Assembly: GCA_965199665.1 (NCBI GenBank)
Contig: OZ241208.1
Coordinates: 2,046,001-2,110,000 of the forward strand
DNA length: 64,000 nucleotides
Reading direction: 5' to 3'
Origin: JAVVHH01 sp965199665
GTDB taxonomy: Bacteria; Pseudomonadota; Alphaproteobacteria; Acetobacterales; Acetobacteraceae
Part shown: in pieces, positions 8,564-16,322 of the stretch
Position numbering within the stretch: position 1 is the stretch's first letter
Layout of the letters: each line of letters opens with the position of its first letter
Notes under the pieces: model-generated
The model's input: only the letters and a program-made list of their open reading frames with translations
The model's database searches: none
Told to the model about the DNA's origin: nothing
Program-made: the position numbers and the translations under genes

Positions 8564-9556
8564 ATGCACCGACGCCACCTGCTCGCCCTCGCCGCCCTGC
8601 CGCTGCTGGCCGCCCCAAGCCGCGCGCGCGCGGAGGCGGACGCGGTCCATCTCAGCCACGGCCTCGGCGTGCTCTACCTGCCGCTGATCGTGATGCGGGA
8701 AGCCAAGCTGCTGGAGGCCGAGTTGGACAAGGCCGGCCTGAAAGCCAGGGTCAATTGGGTGCTGATGGATGGCGGCGGACAGATCAACGACGCCATGCTG
8801 GCCGGCGCGCTCGACATCGCCGGCACCTCCATCCCCGGCTTCCTGACCTTGTGGTCCAAAGGGCAGAACACCCGTTCGGCGGTGATCGGCGTGTCCGGCC
8901 TGTCGAGCTGCGCGCTGGTGCTCAACACCAACCGGCCGGAGATCACGTCCCTGGCCGACTTCAAGCCCGGCGACAAGATCGCGGTCCCCAGCGTCAAGTC
9001 GTCGCTGCAGGCGGTGGTGCTGCAGATGGCCGCGGCCAAGACCTTCGGGGACGCCAACTGGGCCAAGCTCGACGTCAACACCGTCACCATGCAGCACCCG
9101 CTCGCGGTCGCCGCGCTGATCGGTGGCAAGACGGAGATCGCCGGGCATTTCGCCAGCCCGCCCTTCACCATCGCCGAGGCCGCCGCCCCCAACATCCACG
9201 CCGTGCTCCGCAGCCCGGACGTCGTGGGCGACATCACCCTGGACATGGTGTTCGCCGCCAAGCGCTTCGCCGACGCCAACCCTGGCATCGTGACCGCCTT
9301 TCTCGCCGCCCAGCGCGCCGCCAACCACCTGATCGAGAGCGACCCGGCGCGCGCGGCCGCCCTGTTCATCCAGAACAGCAATTCCAAGGCGGGCCCGGCC
9401 GAGCTGCTGGACGTCCTGCGCGATCCCCATACCCGCTTCGAGATGATCCCGCGCGGCTTCGGCGATTATGCCGAGTTCATGCGCAGGGCCGGCACCATCA
9501 AGACGGTCCCGGCGGACTGGAAAGACGTTTTCGTTCCGCAACTGTCTGCAAGCTGA
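8564..9556 (+). CDS. ABC transporter substrate-binding protein, NMT1/SsuA-type
   Basis: Periplasmic binding protein of the nitrate/sulfonate/taurine/pyrimidine family, 330 residues. Signal peptide MHRRHLLALAALPLLAAPSRARA, then SHGLGVLYLPLIVMREAKLLE, typical of NMT1/THI5-like lobes, DGGGQINDAMLAGALDIAGT and FKPGDKIAVPSVKSS. No permease or ATPase gene is adjacent, so its transporter is encoded elsewhere or it is an orphan. The ATG follows the divergent start region shared with the beta-helix gene; the longer upstream frame lacks a signal peptide at its start and is rejected. The ligand cannot be deduced. Confidence 0.83.
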   Translation: MHRRHLLALAALPLLAAPSRARAEADAVHLSHGLGVLYLPLIVMREAKLLEAELDKAGLKARVNWVLMDGGGQINDAMLAGALDIAGTSIPGFLTLWSKGQNTRSAVIGVSGLSSCALVLNTNRPEITSLADFKPGDKIAVPSVKSSLQAVVLQMAAAKTFGDANWAKLDVNTVTMQHPLAVAALIGGKTEIAGHFASPPFTIAEAAAPNIHAVLRSPDVVGDITLDMVFAAKRFADANPGIVTAFLAAQRAANHLIESDPARAAALFIQNSNSKAGPAELLDVLRDPHTRFEMIPRGFGDYAEFMRRAGTIKTVPADWKDVFVPQLSAS

Positions 9557-9573
9557 CAGCCGGTTGTATCACT

Positions 9574-9599
9574 GAAACTTTTTCGCGTAATCGGTCGTA
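9574..9599 (+). promoter_or_regulatory. Candidate ECF sigma-factor promoter upstream of fasciclin gene
   Basis: GAAAC at 9574-9578 and CGTA at 9596-9599 are separated by 17 bp, resembling the GAAC / CGTN two-block layout of group IV sigma promoters. The element lies 37 bp before the fasciclin start, and an ECF sigma gene follows immediately, so autoregulation is plausible. Based on spacing and consensus only. Confidence 0.35.
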
Positions 9600-9606
9600 G
9601 CTCCTC

Positions 9607-9625
9607 CCACGCCAAAAAAGCGTGG
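9607..9625 (+). promoter_or_regulatory. Hairpin overlapping the fasciclin ribosome binding site
   Basis: CCACGC (9607-9612) and GCGTGG (9620-9625) form a perfect 6-bp stem around an A-rich 7-nt loop. The right arm overlaps the GGAG (9624-9627) that serves the ATG at 9636, so the hairpin could limit translation initiation. Confidence 0.4.
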
Positions 9626-9635
9626 AGTGGAAACC

Positions 9636-10118
9636 ATGTCAGACCAAAGCTCTCTTTCGCCGACCGAGCCGACCACCATCGCCGCCGCTGCCGCCGCCAA
9701 CCAGGACTTCTCCATCCTCGCCACCGTGGTGGAGGCGGCGTCGCTGGTCGACACCTTGGCCAGCCCGGGGCCGTTCACCGTCTTCGCGCCGACGGACGCG
9801 GCCTTCGCCAAGTTGCCGGACGGCGCCGTCGACCGGCTGTTGCGACCGGAGAACCGGGTCGCGCTCACCTCCTTCGTGGCCCGGCACATCCTGGCGGGCC
9901 GGCTCACCGCCAGGGAACTGCGCGAGCGCGCCCAGGCCAATGCCGGCCACCTCGTCCTCCGCAACGTCGATGGCGACCTGCTGGAGGTCGAGCCGCGCGA
10001 CGATGGCCTGCACGTGGGCGGCAACGGCGCTGGCGCGACGGTGGTGCTCAACGACCTGCTGCAGTCCAACGGCGTCATCCACGTGACGGACTCCGTGTTG
10101 TCTCTGCCCGACCGGTGA
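9636..10118 (+). CDS. Fasciclin (FAS1) domain protein
   Basis: Single FAS1 domain protein of 160 residues: SILATVVEAASLVDTLASPGPFTVFAPTDAAFAKLP is the H1 box, HILAGRL lies in the middle, and NGVIHVTDSVL is the H2 box near the C-terminus. FAS1 domains mediate cell adhesion or envelope protein contacts. There is no clear Sec signal; the N-terminal 20 residues are Ala/Thr-rich, so export is uncertain. I prefer the ATG at 9636 to the GTG at 9627, since GGAG precedes the former by 8 nt. It heads a probable unit with an ECF sigma factor and an RskA-like anti-sigma factor. Confidence 0.88.
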   Translation: MSDQSSLSPTEPTTIAAAAAANQDFSILATVVEAASLVDTLASPGPFTVFAPTDAAFAKLPDGAVDRLLRPENRVALTSFVARHILAGRLTARELRERAQANAGHLVLRNVDGDLLEVEPRDDGLHVGGNGAGATVVLNDLLQSNGVIHVTDSVLSLPDR

Positions 10119-10197
10119 TCGCCGGCGCTCCATGACTGTTCCGGGGCCGCGCCCGTTTCCGGTTTGCGCGGCCCTTCGACTGGGCTACGAGTGAGAC

Positions 10198-10734
10198 GTG
10201 CCAGCCGACTCACCGGATCTCGCCGATCTCCTCCAGCGCGTCAGCCAGGGAGACCAAACGGCCTTTCAGGCGCTGTACGACCGTACCTCGTCCAAGCTCT
10301 ACGGCACCATCCTGCGCATCGTCCGCAGCCGTGATCTGGCCGATGAGGTCCTGCAGGATGCCTTTCTGCGCATCTGGCAGCACGCCAGCCGCTACGCGCC
10401 CGATGCCGGTCGCCCGATGACCTGGATGATCGCCATCGCGCGATACGCCGCCATCGACGTGATCCGCCGCCGCCCGCCCGACGCTCCGGCCGACGGGATC
10501 GAGGTGCCGGAAACCGGGCACGACCCGGAGCGGCGCGTGCTGATGGAAGATCAGCTCGGCCGCTGCCTCGGCCGCCTCGCCTCGCCGCAACTCGAATGCG
10601 TGGTGCTGGCCTACTGCAACGGCTACTCGCGGGAGGAGCTGGCGACGCATTTCAGCACCCGCGTCCCGACGGTGAAGACCTGGCTGCAACGGGCGCTGAG
10701 CACCTTGCGGCAATGCCTCGAGGCACAGGCATGA
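10198..10734 (+). CDS. ECF RNA polymerase sigma factor (SigK-like)
   Basis: Group IV sigma-70 factor of 178 residues: region 2 (FQALYDRTSSKLYGTILRIV, then DLADEVLQDAFLRIWQHA and the WMIAIARYAAIDVIRRR segment) and region 4 helix-turn-helix (GYSREELATHFSTRVPTVKTWLQRALSTLR). GTG start at 10198, with a GAG-rich leader about 6-10 nt upstream. The stop overlaps the anti-sigma start by 4 bp (ATGA), the classic coupling of a sigma factor with its cognate anti-sigma. Expected to control an envelope or oxidative stress regulon; the fasciclin gene upstream is the most likely nearby target, by inference. Confidence 0.92.
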   Translation: MPADSPDLADLLQRVSQGDQTAFQALYDRTSSKLYGTILRIVRSRDLADEVLQDAFLRIWQHASRYAPDAGRPMTWMIAIARYAAIDVIRRRPPDAPADGIEVPETGHDPERRVLMEDQLGRCLGRLASPQLECVVLAYCNGYSREELATHFSTRVPTVKTWLQRALSTLRQCLEAQA

Positions 10735-11495
10735 GCGAGACCGATCGCTCGGCCGAGTGCGCCGAATATGTGCTGGGAACGCTCGCCGTCGACGAGCGGG
10801 CGAGCCTGGAGCGCGCGCTGGAGACGGATGCGGGGCTACGGGCGCTCGTGGCGCAGTGGGAGGATTGGCTGGTCGGGCTGAGCGATGCCATCCCGGAGAT
10901 CGCCCCCTCGGCCGCCGTGTGGGCCGCGATCGAGCGACGCATACAGCCGGCCGCGCCGCCCCTCACGCTGGTGCCGGATGCCGGCCCGGCACCGGTGGCG
11001 GAACCGACCCGGGTGCCACCCCCGATCCCGACGGCGCCCCGCGCCGATCTCGCGGCCACCTTGCGGCGATCCCGCGCGCGGTGGCGGGCCGCCACGCTCG
11101 CCTTTGGCGCGATGGCGGCCGGGCTCGCGCTGTGGATCGTGCGCGACCGGGCGCAGGCACCGGCCGGCTCCTACCTCGCCGTGGTCAATCGCGGCGGCGA
11201 GTTGCCGGCCCTGATCGTCCGCGTCGATACCCGCACGGAGACCGTCTCGGTGCGCACGCTGAGTGCCGAGACGCCGCCGGGCCGGGTGTTGGAACTGTGG
11301 TGGATCGCCGGCAACCAGCCGCCCCGCGCGCTCGGCCTGCTGAACCGGCCGGACACCCGCGCCGCCCTGCCGCCTCGCTCCGGCGAGCTGGCCGGCGCGG
11401 TCCTGGCCGTGAGCGTGGAGCCCGAGGGCGGGTCGCCCACCGGCGCCCCGACAGGCCCGGTGATCTACTCCGGTCAGCTGATCCGCGACGAATGA
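10731..11495 (+). CDS. Anti-sigma factor, RskA/anti-sigma-K family
   Basis: Membrane-anchored regulator that holds the preceding ECF sigma factor inactive. The 254-residue protein has an N-terminal sigma-binding helical domain (AECAEYVLGTLAVDERASLERALETD), a Pro-rich linker around 75-105, one transmembrane helix near 117-137 (WRAATLAFGAMAAGLALWIV), and a periplasmic RskA C-terminal domain with the typical GRVLELWWIAGNQPPRALGLL. In this family regulated proteolysis of the anti-sigma releases the sigma factor. There is no ZAS zinc motif. The ATG overlaps the sigma stop. Confidence 0.9.
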   Translation: MSETDRSAECAEYVLGTLAVDERASLERALETDAGLRALVAQWEDWLVGLSDAIPEIAPSAAVWAAIERRIQPAAPPLTLVPDAGPAPVAEPTRVPPPIPTAPRADLAATLRRSRARWRAATLAFGAMAAGLALWIVRDRAQAPAGSYLAVVNRGGELPALIVRVDTRTETVSVRTLSAETPPGRVLELWWIAGNQPPRALGLLNRPDTRAALPPRSGELAGAVLAVSVEPEGGSPTGAPTGPVIYSGQLIRDE

Positions 11496-11618
11496 GGCGG
11501 CGCTCCGGCTTGCCCGGCGGCGCTTAATCCGTTAGAGCCCGCGCTTCGCTAGCGCGCCGGGCCTGGATGGGCATGCCCGGCCGCGGCGTCCGCGCGTCCG
11601 TAATGAGGCGGCGCTCGG
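11491..11618. repeat. Direct repeat pair flanking the rpmI upstream region
   Basis: The string AATGAGGCGGCGCTC occurs at 11491-11505, covering the anti-sigma stop, and again at 11602-11616, shortly before rpmI. The 90 bp between hold GC-rich inverted segments (CGCGCTTCGCTAGCGCG near 11542). It may reflect a local duplication or the autoregulatory leader expected for an L35/L20 operon. I see no T-run terminator. Confidence 0.35.
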
Positions 11619-11636
11619 TCCAGGCAGGAGATCGAA

Positions 11637-11840
11637 ATGCCCAAGATGAAGACCAAATCGTCGGTCAAGAAGCGGTTCAAGATCACCGCGACCGGCAAGG
11701 TGCTCGCCGGCGCTGGCAACAAGCGGCACGGACTGATCAACCGGTCCCAGAAGGCCAAGCGGCAGAACCGCCGGACCCAGGTGTTGACCCATGCTGACGC
11801 GCTGACCGTCAAGCAATGGGCCCCCTACGGTCTGAGCTGA
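11637..11840 (+). CDS. rpmI: 50S ribosomal protein L35
   Basis: Small basic large-subunit protein, 67 residues, with the family start MPKMKTKSSVKKRFK, the central TGKVLAGAGNKRHGLINRS, and a Lys/Arg-rich body. AGGAG ribosome binding site 6 nt before the ATG. First gene of rpmI-rplT-pheS-pheT; infC, which heads this operon in many bacteria, is absent here and an anti-sigma gene precedes instead. Confidence 0.97.
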   Translation: MPKMKTKSSVKKRFKITATGKVLAGAGNKRHGLINRSQKAKRQNRRTQVLTHADALTVKQWAPYGLS

Positions 11841-11852
11841 GGAGAGCGAGCC

Positions 11853-12278
11853 ATGGCACGCGTCAAACGGGGCGTAACGACCCACGCCCGTCACAAGAAG
11901 GTTCTCAAGCAGTCCAAGGGCTTCGTCGGCCGCTCGTCGACGAACTACCGGATCGCGCTGGAGCGGCTCGAGAAGTCGCTGCAATATGCCTATCGCGACC
12001 GCCGGCAGAAGAAGCGCGATTTCCGCGGCCTGTGGATCCAGCGCATCAACGCGGCGGTTCGCGAGCACGGCATCACCTACAGCCGGTTCATCGCCGGGCT
12101 GAAGGCGGCCGAGATCGAGCTGGACCGCAAGATCCTCGCCGCCATCGCGTATGACGACCCGGCCGCCTTCGCGACCATCGTCGAGCAGGTCAAGGGCGTC
12201 ATGCACGCGGCCGCCGAGGATGCCACCGTCGCCAAGCTCGCCGAGCTGACCGAGCACCCCGCCGCACCCGCGGCTTAG
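11853..12278 (+). CDS. rplT: 50S ribosomal protein L20, C-terminally extended
   Basis: Binds 23S rRNA early in 50S assembly. MARVKRGVTTHARHKKVLKQSKGF, YAYRDRRQKKRDFRGLWIQRINAA and YSRFIAGLKAAEIELDRKILAAIA are canonical L20. The protein is 141 residues against the usual 117-120; the extra C-terminal tail (EQVKGVMHAAAEDATVAK, then a Pro/Ala end) is Ala-rich and mildly acidic. The gene follows rpmI by 12 bp with GGAG before the ATG. In other bacteria L20 represses its own operon by binding the leader; whether that applies here is not visible. Confidence 0.96.
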   Translation: MARVKRGVTTHARHKKVLKQSKGFVGRSSTNYRIALERLEKSLQYAYRDRRQKKRDFRGLWIQRINAAVREHGITYSRFIAGLKAAEIELDRKILAAIAYDDPAAFATIVEQVKGVMHAAAEDATVAKLAELTEHPAAPAA

Positions 12279-12296
12279 AGCCGCTCGACCCCGAAA

Positions 12297-12392
12297 CCCT
12301 CTCCCGCTGGTGGGAGAGGGTGGGGCCTCACGACGGCGGTCCGGCCTGTTTCTCCACCCTCACCCCGGCCGTCTTCCGCCAGCGGGAGAGGG
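12297..12392. repeat. Composite palindromic element (REP/MITE-like) before pheS
   Basis: Left end CCCTCTCCCGCTGG (12297-12310) is perfectly inverted at the right end CCAGCGGGAGAGGG (12379-12392). In addition the left end is itself a hairpin: CCCTCTCCC (12297-12305) pairs with GGGAGAGGG (12312-12320). Shorter relatives with the same arms occur at 21718-21738 and 29043-29063. The right end runs straight into the purine-rich pheS ribosome binding site. It has no coding capacity and looks like a dispersed intergenic repeat. Confidence 0.7.
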
Positions 12393-12401
12393 AGAGATAC
12401 G

Positions 12402-13484
12402 GTGACATCGATGACCGACGAGCTTTCCGCCCTCCGCCGCGAAACCGAGACGGCGCTGGCCGGGGCGCAGGATCTCCGCGCGTGGGACGCCATTCGGGTG
12501 GACACGCTCGGCAAGCAGGGCAAGCTCACCGTCCTGCTCAAATCCCTCGGCAAGGCTTTGCCCGAGGAGCGGCGCGAGCGCGGTGCGGCGCTCAACCGCC
12601 TCAAGGACGAACTCTCCATCCTGATCGACGGCCGGAAGGCCACGCTGGAACGCGCGGCGATCGATGCCCGCCTCGCCGCCGAGCGCATCGACATCAGCCT
12701 GCCGCCGCCGCCTCACCTCCGCGGGCTCATTCACCCGATCAGCCGGACCATTGAGGAAATGGTGGCGATCTTCGGCGCTATGGGCTTCCGCGTCGGCGAG
12801 GGCTTCGACGTCGAGACCGACTGGTTCAACTTCGGCGCCCTGAATATCCCGGCGCATCACCCGGCCCGCGCCGACCACGACACCTTCTACCTGCCCGGCA
12901 CCCGCGACGGCCGGCCGTTGCTGCTGCGCACACAGACCAGCGACGTACAGATCATCTCCATGCTCGAGCAACCGCCCCCCCTGCGCGTCATCGCACCTGG
13001 CCGCACCTACCGCGCCGATTCCGACGCCACCCACTCGCCCATGTTCCACCAGTGCGAGGGCATCGTCATCGACCGCGACATCACCCTGGCGCACCTCAAG
13101 GGCTGCCTGGTCGACTTCCTCCGCGCCTTTTTCGGCATCGACACTCTGCCGGTCCGATTCCGCTCTTCCTACTTCCCGTTCACCGAGCCCTCCATGGAGG
13201 TCGATATCGGCTGGAACAAGAAGACCGGCGAGCTCGGTGGCGGCGGCGACTGGCTGGAAATCCTGGGCAGCGGCATGGTGCATCCGCGCGTGCTGGCCAA
13301 TTGCGGGCTGGACCCCCTGGAGTGGCAGGGCTTCGCCTTCGGCATGGGGATCGAGCGTGTCGCGATGCTGAAATACGGCATTCCCGATCTTCGCCTGTTC
13401 TACGAGAGCGACCTGCGCTGGCTGCGGCATTTCGGCTTCTCGGCGCTGTCCCCGCCCTTGCTGCACGAGGGGGTCGGCGCGTGA
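12402..13484 (+). CDS. pheS: Phenylalanyl-tRNA synthetase alpha subunit
   Basis: Catalytic subunit of the alpha2-beta2 enzyme that charges tRNA-Phe. 360 residues: N-terminal coiled coil (about 1-95), then class II motifs: DWFNFGALNIPAHHPAR (motif 1 region), PGRTYRADSDATHSPMFHQ-CEG (motif 2) and GFAFGMGIERVAMLKYGI (motif 3). The start is GTG 12402 or ATG 12411; GGAG at about 12391 favours the GTG by spacing, and the protein differs by three residues only. The stop overlaps pheT by 4 bp. Confidence 0.96.
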   Translation: MTSMTDELSALRRETETALAGAQDLRAWDAIRVDTLGKQGKLTVLLKSLGKALPEERRERGAALNRLKDELSILIDGRKATLERAAIDARLAAERIDISLPPPPHLRGLIHPISRTIEEMVAIFGAMGFRVGEGFDVETDWFNFGALNIPAHHPARADHDTFYLPGTRDGRPLLLRTQTSDVQIISMLEQPPPLRVIAPGRTYRADSDATHSPMFHQCEGIVIDRDITLAHLKGCLVDFLRAFFGIDTLPVRFRSSYFPFTEPSMEVDIGWNKKTGELGGGGDWLEILGSGMVHPRVLANCGLDPLEWQGFAFGMGIERVAMLKYGIPDLRLFYESDLRWLRHFGFSALSPPLLHEGVGA

Positions 13485-15934
13485 AGTTCACCCTGTCCTG
13501 GCTGCGCAGCCATCTCGAGACCGACGCCACGCTCGACGCCATCACCGATCGCCTCACCGCCATCGGCCTCGAGCTCGAATCGGTGGTCGATCCCGGCGAG
13601 GCGCTGCGACCGTTCCGCACCGCCCGCATCGTGGAGGCGGTGCCGCATCCCAACGCCGACCGCCTGCGTCATTGCACCGTCGATGCCGGCGACGGGCTCG
13701 TCTCCGTCGTGTGCGGTGCGCCCAACGCCCGCACCGGGCTGCGCGTGGTGTTCGCCCCGCCCGGCGCCCACATCCCCGGAACCGACATCACGCTCAAGGT
13801 CGGCGAGATCCGCGGTGTGACCAGCGCCGGCATGCTGCTTTCGCGTCGCGAGATGGGACTCGGCGAGGATCACGACGGCATCCTCGAGCTGCCGGAGGAC
13901 GCGCCGGTCGGCGTGCCGTATCCGGATTTCGCCGGGTTGGACGATCCGGTGATCGACATTGCCATCACGCCCAACCGCGGCGACGCGCTCTCGGTCCGCG
14001 GGGTGGCGCGCGACCTGGCCGCCGCCGGGCTCGGCACGCTGAAGCCCTGGGCGCCGCTGCCCGTCCCCGCCCATTTCGATAGCCCGTTGCACTGGGCGAT
14101 CCAGGACAGGGAAGCCTGTCCCTGGGTGGTCGGCCGCGTCGTCCGCGGGCTGCGCAACGGGCCCAGCCCGGCCTGGCTGCAGGCCCGGCTCGCCAGCATC
14201 GGCCTGCGCCCGATCAACGCGCTGGTCGACGTCACCAATTTCTTCACCGTCGATCTCGGCCGCCCGCTGCACGTGTTCGACGCCAACCGGATCACGGGCG
14301 ACACCCTCACCTTCCGTGGGGGACGCGGCGAAAGCTTCCGCGCCCTGAACGGCCGCGACTACACCGCCGACCCGGCCGACTGCGTCATCGCCGACGCGGC
14401 CGGCATCCACTCCCTCGCCGGAGTCATGGGCGGCGAGGCCACAGGCTGCACGGAGGGCACGACCGCCGTGTTCATCGAATGCGCCCTGTTCGACCCGGTG
14501 CGCGTGGCGCTGACCGGACGGCGCCACGCCATCGTTTCCGACGCGCGGCAGCGCTTCGAGCGCGGCATCGACCCGGCGCTCCTGCCCGCCGCGCTCGAGG
14601 CGGCAACCCACATGATCCAGACGCTGTGCGGCGGCGAGGCCAGCGCCGTCGTCACCGCCGGGGCCGAACCGGCCTGGCAGCGCACGGCCACCTTGCGCTT
14701 CGACCGGCTCCGCACGCTCGGCGGTCTCGCCGTGCCGGCCGACGAGGCGACGCGCACGTTGGAGCGACTCGGCTTTGGCGTCGCCTCCCGCGACGAGACG
14801 TCCGTCACCGTGGACGTGCCGTCCTGGCGCAACGACGTCGCCGCGCCGATCGCACTCGACCAGGCGCCCGGCCTCGATCCGACGCGCGCCGCGGCCGCGG
14901 CCGCCGGCTGCGCCACCGCGGAGCCGGAGGCCGATCTGGTGGAGGAGGTGTTACGTCTCCGCGGGCTCGACGCGATCGAGCCGGTGTCTCTCCCGCGCAC
15001 CGGCCCGATCCCGGCCGCGACGCTCAGCCCGCGCCAGCGCCGGACCGCACGGGCACGCCGCATCCTGGCCGAATTCGGGCTGCTGGAGACGGTGTCGTTC
15101 AGTTTCATGCAGGGGCGCGAAGCCGCTGCCTTCGGGGGCGACGAGCCGACGCTCCGGTTGCTGAACCCGATCTCGGCCGATCTGGACCAACTTCGCCCGA
15201 CGCCGGTCGCCAGCCTCGCTTTGGCCGCCGCGCGCAACGAGGCTCGCGGCTTCCCGGCCGCCGGGCTATTCGAGATTGGGCCGGCTTTCGCGGCAGAGGG
15301 CCAGGAAAGCGTCGCCGCCGGGCTGTTCGCGGGCAGCACGGAGCGGCACCCGCTCACCCCCGCGCGGGCCTTCGGCGCGATGGACGCCAAGGGGGCCCTA
15401 CTCACCGTGCTGGAGGAGCTCGGCGTCGCGGGCGAGAGCCTGTCCGTCACCGCCGATGCGCCGGACTGGTATCACCCGGGCCGGTCCGGGGTCGTGCGGC
15501 AGGGGCCGAAGCTGGCGCTGGCGCGGTTCGGCGAGCTGCATCCGAGCGTGCTGGCCCTGCTGGGCCTGCCCGGCCCGGCGGCCGCATTCGAAATCTTCCT
15601 CGACCGGATCGCGGAGCCGAAACGGCGCAAGCGGGGGCCGCCGAGCCTGTCGCCCTTCCAGCCGGTGCGGCGCGACTTCGCGTTCCTGGTCGCCGAGGAG
15701 GTCGCGGCCGACGCCGTGCTGCGCGCCGCACGCGGGGCCGAACGGGCGCTCATCAGCGACGCATCGTTGTTCGACGTCTATCGCGGCGACAAGGTGCCGC
15801 CGGGTCAGAAATCGGTCGGGGTGGAAGTGGTGCTGCAGCCGACCGAGCGCAGCTTGACGGAAGCGGAGATCGACGCCGTTGGCGCCAAGATCATCGCGGC
15901 CGTGCTCAAGCGCACCGGCGGCGCGCTGCGATAG
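13481..15934 (+). CDS. pheT: Phenylalanyl-tRNA synthetase beta subunit
   Basis: 817 residues with the full domain series: N-terminal EMAP/OB tRNA-binding fold (about 40-150, VVCGAPNARTGLRVVFAPPGA), B3/B4 editing domain (about 210-380, RPINALVDVTNFFTVDLGRPLHVFD), B5, a catalytic-like core, and the C-terminal FDX-ACB domain (PVRRDFAFLVAEEV... to the end). The GTG start overlaps the pheS stop (GTGA). Oddity: after PSWRNDVAAPIALDQ there is an insertion of roughly 25 residues (APGLDPTRAAAAAAGC) before the usual EADLVEEVLRLRG of B5. Otherwise family-typical. Confidence 0.95.
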   Translation: MKFTLSWLRSHLETDATLDAITDRLTAIGLELESVVDPGEALRPFRTARIVEAVPHPNADRLRHCTVDAGDGLVSVVCGAPNARTGLRVVFAPPGAHIPGTDITLKVGEIRGVTSAGMLLSRREMGLGEDHDGILELPEDAPVGVPYPDFAGLDDPVIDIAITPNRGDALSVRGVARDLAAAGLGTLKPWAPLPVPAHFDSPLHWAIQDREACPWVVGRVVRGLRNGPSPAWLQARLASIGLRPINALVDVTNFFTVDLGRPLHVFDANRITGDTLTFRGGRGESFRALNGRDYTADPADCVIADAAGIHSLAGVMGGEATGCTEGTTAVFIECALFDPVRVALTGRRHAIVSDARQRFERGIDPALLPAALEAATHMIQTLCGGEASAVVTAGAEPAWQRTATLRFDRLRTLGGLAVPADEATRTLERLGFGVASRDETSVTVDVPSWRNDVAAPIALDQAPGLDPTRAAAAAAGCATAEPEADLVEEVLRLRGLDAIEPVSLPRTGPIPAATLSPRQRRTARARRILAEFGLLETVSFSFMQGREAAAFGGDEPTLRLLNPISADLDQLRPTPVASLALAAARNEARGFPAAGLFEIGPAFAAEGQESVAAGLFAGSTERHPLTPARAFGAMDAKGALLTVLEELGVAGESLSVTADAPDWYHPGRSGVVRQGPKLALARFGELHPSVLALLGLPGPAAAFEIFLDRIAEPKRRKRGPPSLSPFQPVRRDFAFLVAEEVAADAVLRAARGAERALISDASLFDVYRGDKVPPGQKSVGVEVVLQPTERSLTEAEIDAVGAKIIAAVLKRTGGALR

Positions 15935-15940
15935 GTCGTC

Positions 15941-15968
15941 GGTCCGGGGGGATCACTCTCCCCGGACC
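15941..15968. terminator. Stem-loop terminator between pheT and a convergent gene
   Basis: GGTCCGGGG (15941-15949) pairs perfectly with CCCCGGACC (15960-15968) around a 10-nt loop, 7 bp after the pheT stop and 11 bp before the stop of the convergent minus-strand gene. There is no T-run, as is common in GC-rich alphaproteobacteria. Likely serves both directions. Confidence 0.6.
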
Positions 15969-15978
15969 GGAACCGGTG

Positions 15979-16233
15979 TCAGAAGTTGCGGCGGCAGCCG
16001 TAGGGCGTCGGGTGCGATCCCGGCGGGCACCCGCGGACGTGCCGCGGCGGCGGACGGCGGCGCGGGTAACACCGCCCATTCGCCGCGCGGAAGCCAGCGG
16101 GGCCGCAGCCGCCGGAAACCGCCACGATGTCGTCATTGGCGAAAGAAGGCACGGAAAGCGGTGCTGCCTGAGCCGCGCCTCCCATCATCAGCAAGAGGGT
16201 CGCCACGCTGGCGACCGCCGTTAGAATACGCAT
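15979..16233 (-). CDS. Small secreted Cys/Arg-rich protein, 84 aa
   Basis: Signal peptide MRILTAVASVATLLLMMGGAAQAAP followed by a short mature part with two related Cys segments: GCGPAGFRAANGRCYPRRR and GCPPGSHPTPYGCRRNF. Four Cys suggest two disulfides in the periplasm. Proteins with this GCGPGxxRxxxGxC pattern are common uncharacterised small secreted proteins in Rhizobiales and Rhodospirillales. I chose the ATG at 16233, preceded by GAGGAG, over the longer frame, since this gives the signal peptide. Confidence 0.7.
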   Translation of the reverse strand: MRILTAVASVATLLLMMGGAAQAAPLSVPSFANDDIVAVSGGCGPAGFRAANGRCYPRRRPPPRHVRGCPPGSHPTPYGCRRNF

Positions 16234-16284
16234 CGAGTGCTCCTCAGCAATCGGGAGCATCGTCCGTTCACCTCCACCGAATGT

Positions 16285-16314
16285 CCAGTGCTGCACCGCG
16301 AGGTGCAGCACTGG
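16285..16314. terminator. Perfect 13-bp stem-loop after the PEP-CTERM gene
   Basis: CCAGTGCTGCACC (16285-16297) and its exact reverse complement GGTGCAGCACTGG (16302-16314) flank a 4-nt loop, 9 bp beyond the stop of the PEP-CTERM gene on the minus strand. No T-run follows. Likely a terminator or mRNA-end stabiliser for the ferritin-like/PEP-CTERM unit. Confidence 0.6.
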
Positions 16315-16322
16315 AGCATCGG

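Noticed and set aside
11496..11636. infC or a ribosomal-leader riboswitch before rpmI
   Set aside because: No IF3 coding sequence is present and no convincing conserved leader structure can be drawn.
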